Shown here: in pieces, positions 59,474 through 64,000 of the stretch
Layout of the letters: every line of letters begins with the position of its first letter
Numbering within the stretch: position 1 is the first letter of the stretch
The notes under the pieces: generated by a model
What the model was told of the DNA's origin: nothing
Databases searched by the model: none
The model's input: only the letters and a program-made list of their open reading frames with translations
NCBI GenBank assembly: GCA_022113835.1
Contig: JAILWY010000030.1
Location: forward strand, 1,054,001 to 1,118,000
Reading direction: 5' to 3'
Origin: Atopsyche davidsoni
Lineage: Eukaryota; Arthropoda; Insecta; Trichoptera; Hydrobiosidae
Length of the DNA stretch: 64,000 bases
Translations under genes and position numbers: made by a program

Positions 59474-59509
59474 CTCCATGAGGCAGTGGTTCGATGACAG
59501 CACTGCATA
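59474..59509 (+). pseudogene. Fossil C-terminus of another trypsin exon 4 in the 3' UTR of gene 2
   Basis: TCCATGAGGCAGTGGTTCGA, then TGACAGC and ACTGCATAA, repeats the last codons of exon 4 (SMRQWFDDS, then a different end and a stop). It lies 70 bases after the true stop codon. The gene 1 and gene 2 3' UTRs align up to ACCACATTGCT and part exactly where this fragment begins. It is not translated as part of gene 2. It probably marks a recombination joint with the tail of a third paralogue or with the original tail of gene 2. Confidence 0.8.
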
Positions 59510-59542
59510 AACCAAAAACCAACTGTAATTTATACAATTGTT

Positions 59543-59548
59543 AATAAA
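59543..59548 (+). terminator. Polyadenylation signal of trypsin gene 2
   Basis: AATAAA 138 bases after the stop codon, in TTAATAAAAA as in gene 1. Confidence 0.5.
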
Positions 59549-59549
59549 A

Positions 59550-61825
59550 AATAAATTCTACAAATTATTTTATTATTATTGTGACTTAAACATAAGTTCC
59601 TATTAATTTAAATTATGATTAAAAAATCTATGCAAATCATCTCCGGAAAAACTGGAACGGTCGTGAATCCATTTTGACTTTTAACTGTCAGACTCAGTCG
59701 CCAACACAATGAGCCAACAAGTCAATCATCTATGCCAAATATTCTTTCATTAATCCGTACATACGTGGAATAATTCAAATATCATTGTATGCGAATAAAT
59801 GCAGGTAACAACAGGTGTGTGATAATAAGTAATGAAATTCAATTAATTAATTGCAAATAAATACATTCATTACACAATCTACAGATGTCGTTGCAATATT
59901 TACGCTATTACAGCCAATACAAAAAAAATCATTTCAGACCTTAGGTATTTGGATAATTGTTATTCTCACCATGCCAAGGCCATGTTCTTTATTGATAAGA
60001 AATTGTATTATAAATTACACAAAGGAAGATATCTTATCTTTATAAATTATATGAAAAATCAAAGAGACTTTAAACATTTAGGGATAGTAATATAAAATAC
60101 AACAAAATAATATTAAGAATATATATTGCATTTTTTATTTTAAAAAAATACTGACCCTGATAATTCAAATAAAATGTGTTATCAACATGTTGAAATGAAC
60201 ATTTAAAAAATATATAGCTTTAAGAAGAAACGCGGCATAACTCCCGGAAAATAATATTTATAATTATACCATAAATTAAATTAAATTACCTTAGCACAAC
60301 CTCACTCTTAGTCCATATTATTTGCTAGTACCTCTACATTTTAATGGGGAATTATTGCATCGAATTGTCTGTCATGGCCTTGAAAGACTAAACTGCTGCT
60401 GTAGGATAGGCAATAGGCTGCATATTTTTTGTTTGAAAAAAAAATTTCCATTGAAATAAAGACCTAAAAAGGACTTTTTTTAATCTAGACCATGAATAAA
60501 AAAATATCCGACAACCGTGACAAAATTGATTATGACGTCAATCGAATTCTTGCTGGATCTTTCCGAAGAGTATAAGTAAATATCCGATCCCTTTAAAATT
60601 TAAATTTTATTGAAATACTGAGTCTTTCTATTTCCTCTATCGTGGCTTCGGCTTCGGAGAACTTTTGTATTTGATTCCACTGTCTCCTGTGCTGAGATAC
60701 TTGCTAACTTATTATTGAAATAAATCTTCTTCGGATTCAGATATATTTGAACTACTAATTATTATTATTAGGATAAAGAACATGTTTCCTAGAAATATGT
60801 CTCCTCCCACCTACAGACCAATCACATTCTAATGAGATATAAAAAAAAATCTACAGAAAACTGTCTTTATACTGTGGTTTACATTTTTTTTAAAGTAGTG
60901 TGTCTAGATAATAGATATATGGTATTGATCAAAAAAAAATTAAAAGTCTATTCGCATTTATGCATCGATCACTGGGGACTTTCGCCAGGTTTCCGTTGTA
61001 TCTTTAATGATTATCTATATATATAAAGAAAAGTCATTAAAAATTCTAAAATTATAACTGTTACAAATGAAGCGATAGGGATTATTGATATCACGAGAAA
61101 AAATTTTAATAGCAAATTAACATAATTTTAGATTCGTGTACGTAACAATTTTGAGATAGATAATAATGAATATGTTTCTATTGATAGCTGGGTTTTCACG
61201 GATTACTCTGTAATACACCAAGAGATAAGTCTTAAAATAATATCACTTACGGATTATTCATAGCGCACTTTATTTGAAATACTTTAACCCTTATGTGGTA
61301 TTACATTATCGTTTGATAATACATTTTTAATATGATTATTTTTAAAACACACAATTTAAAAAAACAATTGCCAAATTTAATTAATTCCTAAGTTATTGAT
61401 ATTCTGATATTGCGTAGAAACTCTTCCACCACCTAGATAAATCATATTGAGGTCCACCACAATTTTATCATTTCCTCACTAGACCTTTCAAAAGATCAAG
61501 AGACCGACCTTCGCTAATCTAAAAAAATTACTTAATTCTGCTAAAAGTACGCGCGAAACCTAACGAGGAATTCGTATATATCTTTACTAAAATAACAACA
61601 AAAAACTGCTAAATATGTCCGTTTATATTTCATTTATTCAAGAATATAAATAAGATTGAAGATATTGAAAATGTAATGATTACAAACAGGTTAAAGTGAT
61701 ACGCTATACCAAGATATCTACTTAAGTTGTCAATTTCCCGACTTCTCCGATATCAGTCAATCGATAAAAAATATCCTTATCACTATTATGCTCACTCTAA
61801 ATTTAAAAAATACTTTGAATGGACG
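59550..61825. other. Spacer between trypsin genes 2 and 3
   Basis: AT-rich, with no gene. A fragment of repeat R4 (AAGAAGAAACGCGGCATAAC, 60221-60240) is present. The frames of 60 to 64 codons have no motif. Confidence 0.6.
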
Positions 61826-61856
61826 ACAGGTATATAAAGATACACCAAGTCAGCAT
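61826..61856 (+). promoter_or_regulatory. Promoter of trypsin gene 3
   Basis: TATATAAA at 61831-61838, followed by GTCAGCATT at about 61849, an insect initiator-like word, about 20 bases further on. The ATG lies about 40 bases downstream of that. CTTATCAC (a GATA-type site) stands near 61778. The block shares no obvious words with the promoters of genes 1 and 2. Confidence 0.55.
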
Positions 61857-61892
61857 TGGGTATAGTCAAGTATCTCCCGACCATCAGTCAAG

Positions 61893-63507
61893 ATGTTCAG
61901 GTTTACAGTTCTGGCTGCTTTCCTCGTCGCCGTCAATGGTGAGTCCAGCAAATACTTTAAATATTTACGAAATTTACTATATTCTTTTTCAGTGGTTGAC
62001 ATAGTATATCTACTTAAAAAACAAACTTCAGCAAACATTTACAGCGCTGGAGTAATACCGGTGTGGGCTGTGGGGAATTGAATTTTATCCCTTTGCAATT
62101 GACCTGCATCTCATGAAAAAAAAACCTGTTTTCCAATCAATCCAATGCAATATTCTAACTTGGATTCCGCGACTGCTGTGAACCACCGTTTCATATCAAT
62201 TGATACAAATAAATAATGCACTTCTTTAAAAAATCTTTTACAAACTGCCTAACGTAATCTAACTAATATTTCAACTCATATCCCAGTGTGCTTTTTGACC
62301 CAATGCTATACTAGCTACTCTAAACCATTTGGAGTGATTTTTAATTATGGTGGTTAATTTTCAGGCGCTGTCCTCCCCCCCGTGCCCATGCTGGACGGGC
62401 GTATCGTCGGAGGCACTCCCGCCAGCATCCAGGAGGCTCCTTACCAGGTAGCCCTGCTCATGGATTACTCTGGCACCGGATACTTCTCCCAGTCCTGCGG
62501 CGGCTCCATCATTGGACGTGACACCATCCTCACCGCCGCTCACTGCACAGACGGGCAAGTCATATATATTTTACCAATACATATTCCAATATCATTTTGA
62601 TTAAAAATTTTAAAAAAATCCAGAAAAGAGCTGATGCAACTGTAGAAAATATTATTGGGGACTATAAATTGAGTATACTTTAATTTTGTTTGGTAATTAA
62701 CAGTGTTATTCATCCAACAGAACCCGCGCTTCTCAGTGGAGAATTCGCGCCAGCTCCACACAGCACAACTCCGGCGGTCAGGTGATCGCAGTGAAGCAAA
62801 TCAGACAGCACCCCAACTTCAACTCCCGCCTGGACTACGACATCTCCATCCTCAAGCTGGATACTCAGCTGAGTCTGGGAAATACCGCCGCCACCGTGAC
62901 TCTCCCCTCGCAGGGATTATATGTCGCCGATGGATCCTCTGCCTTCGTCACTGGATGGGGAACTACCTCGGTGAGTCCAATAATAAATTATCATTCGTAT
63001 ATTTAATCATAAATCGTACTATTCATTTTAAACGTTCATATACATAAACAATATAAAATAAATATGAATTTAAATAGAATCATAACGGTTAAAGTTATAT
63101 AGTATTATTTATTCCACAAGGCAGAGATATATTATATAACCTCATTCATCTATAAGAGTAAGATGAAGGAAGCTCCAGAATATTTTTTCAAGAATTGTTT
63201 TTTTATTTTTCAGGAGGGAGGTTCATCTCCTACTAACCTGTACAAGGTCAACATTCCTATCGTGAACCAGGCCAAGTGCGTTTCCGCGTACTCTGCCTTC
63301 AACCAAGTCACCAACAACATGATCTGCGCTGGACGCCTTGGGGTCGGCGGCATGGACGCCTGCCAGGGAGACTCCGGCGGCCCACTGACCGTCAATGGAA
63401 TCCTCATCGGCATCACCTCCTGGGGCAGAGGCTGCGCCAGCCCCAGCTACCCCGGGGTGTGGACCAGGGTCCCCGCCTTCAGGAACTGGATCAACTCCAA
63501 CATGTAA
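61893..63507 (+). CDS. Trypsin-type serine protease, gene 3 (secreted zymogen)
   Basis: Four coding exons: 61893-61938, 62365-62554, 62721-62970 and 63214-63507, with intron phases 1, 2 and 0 as in its neighbours, giving 259 residues. The signal peptide is residues 1-16; the propeptide [12 protein letters not shown] ends at Arg28 before IVGG. The triad is His75 in TAAHC, Asp119 in LDYDIS and Ser216 in GDSGGP. Asp210 is the pocket residue for Lys/Arg specificity. The Asp region here has the ordinary QIRQHPNFN...[10 protein letters not shown] form, whereas genes 1 and 2 carry a longer [17 protein letters not shown] version. Six cysteines are conserved. The intron after exon 2 begins GCAAGT rather than GT, a GC-AG intron. 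Using the nearest GT instead would break the frame into exon 3. This is an older paralogue in the same tandem array, intact, presumably secreted and activated by tryptic cleavage. Confidence 0.93.
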
Positions 63508-63669
63508 ATCATGTTGATAGTTGAAGACTTGCACGACTCTTCGTCTTTCAAATCACACGAACACATCATTAGCTAGTCATCTTGCTTTGATATTTTAACT
63601 TATTACAGTATTTGATATTGAATATTATATACAATCTATTCATACACATCCCTTCAATTATATATTTTA

Positions 63670-63706
63670 AATAAAATTGTACATACATACTTAAATTAAG
63701 AATAAA
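63670..63706 (+). terminator. Polyadenylation signals of trypsin gene 3
   Basis: AATAAA at 63670-63675 and again at 63701-63706, 163 and 194 bases after the stop codon. Which is used cannot be told. Confidence 0.5.
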
Positions 63707-64000
63707 AACTATTTATTAATTTACTGCACCTTTTATAATTATTTTTATGTTTATATAGCTTAAAGAGAATAATATTTCGAATACGATACAAGTGTTTTGA
63801 CTTGTTTTACAAAAAACCACATACGATCTGGAATTAAATCTAGAAGAAAGATCGAAAGCTGCGAATGATTTGTATAAAGATTTTTTTGCAGTAATCTTTT
63901 TGAAGTTTCAGCCATTGTTGCTTTGGCCATTTTCAAAATAATTTAATTACTTCTTAAAGATGTTTCCAGAGTCAATAGCCAAAGCGGTGGGAGAATAATA
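63707..64000. other. Downstream AT-rich DNA
   Basis: No gene recognised. A further array member could lie beyond the window. Confidence 0.5.

Noticed and set aside
62555..62563. A GT donor at 62559 for gene 3 intron 2
   Set aside because: It would add four bases (GCAA) and put exon 3 out of frame; GC at 62555 keeps the phase shared with genes 1 and 2.

Overview
This is eukaryotic, almost certainly insect, and most likely lepidopteran (moth or butterfly) chromosomal DNA. The background is AT-rich and gene-poor, with GT-AG introns, mariner, hAT and TTAA-type transposon remnants, many tRNA-like fragments and short TTAGG runs. At the right end stands a compact tandem array of secreted trypsin-type serine proteases. 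The order Lepidoptera is an inference from the protease type and repeat flavour; no species can be named.

Positions 1 to about 52.7 kb hold no protein-coding gene that I can support. The open frames there are short, lack recognisable motifs and often run through GC-rich patches on both strands. The stretch is a gene desert (or a very long intron) made of two things. One is a series of 150-600 bp GC-rich, CpG-containing patches with homeodomain-, Sox-, CRE- or E-box-like words, which look like regulatory DNA. The other is mobile-element debris: fold-back elements at 4.6-5.3, 7.7-8.2, 15.9 and 47.3 kb; two internally deleted mariner copies at 22.7 and 26.2 kb; a TTAA-flanked MITE at 19.0 kb; a hAT MITE with target duplication at 42.4 kb; a 104-bp MITE at 11.1 kb; tRNA-derived fragments; and dispersed repeats at 5.7/50.8, 35.9/56.1 and 36.9/57.3/60.2 kb.

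Positions 52.8-63.5 kb hold three trypsin genes, all on the + strand and each with four coding exons in identical phases (1, 2, 0). Genes 1 (52851-55429) and 2 (57887-59405) are recent duplicates of 263 residues. Their last exons differ at only three of 297 bases although earlier exons are more diverged. Gene 3 (61893-63507, 259 residues) is an older paralogue. All three encode a signal peptide, a short propeptide ending in Arg before IVGG, the His-Asp-Ser triad and the Asp that gives trypsin its Arg/Lys specificity. They should be secreted zymogens activated by tryptic cleavage, for example digestive or yolk/egg proteases.

The best leads are: a second trypsin C-terminus fossilised in the 3' UTR of gene 2, evidence of recombination or conversion between paralogues; a GC-AG intron in gene 3; a three-copy diverged non-coding module at 44.9-45.3 kb; a palindromic element at 7.7-8.2 kb with a tRNA-like core and a 17-bp flanking direct repeat; and two mariner copies that lost the same Trp codon to different stop codons.
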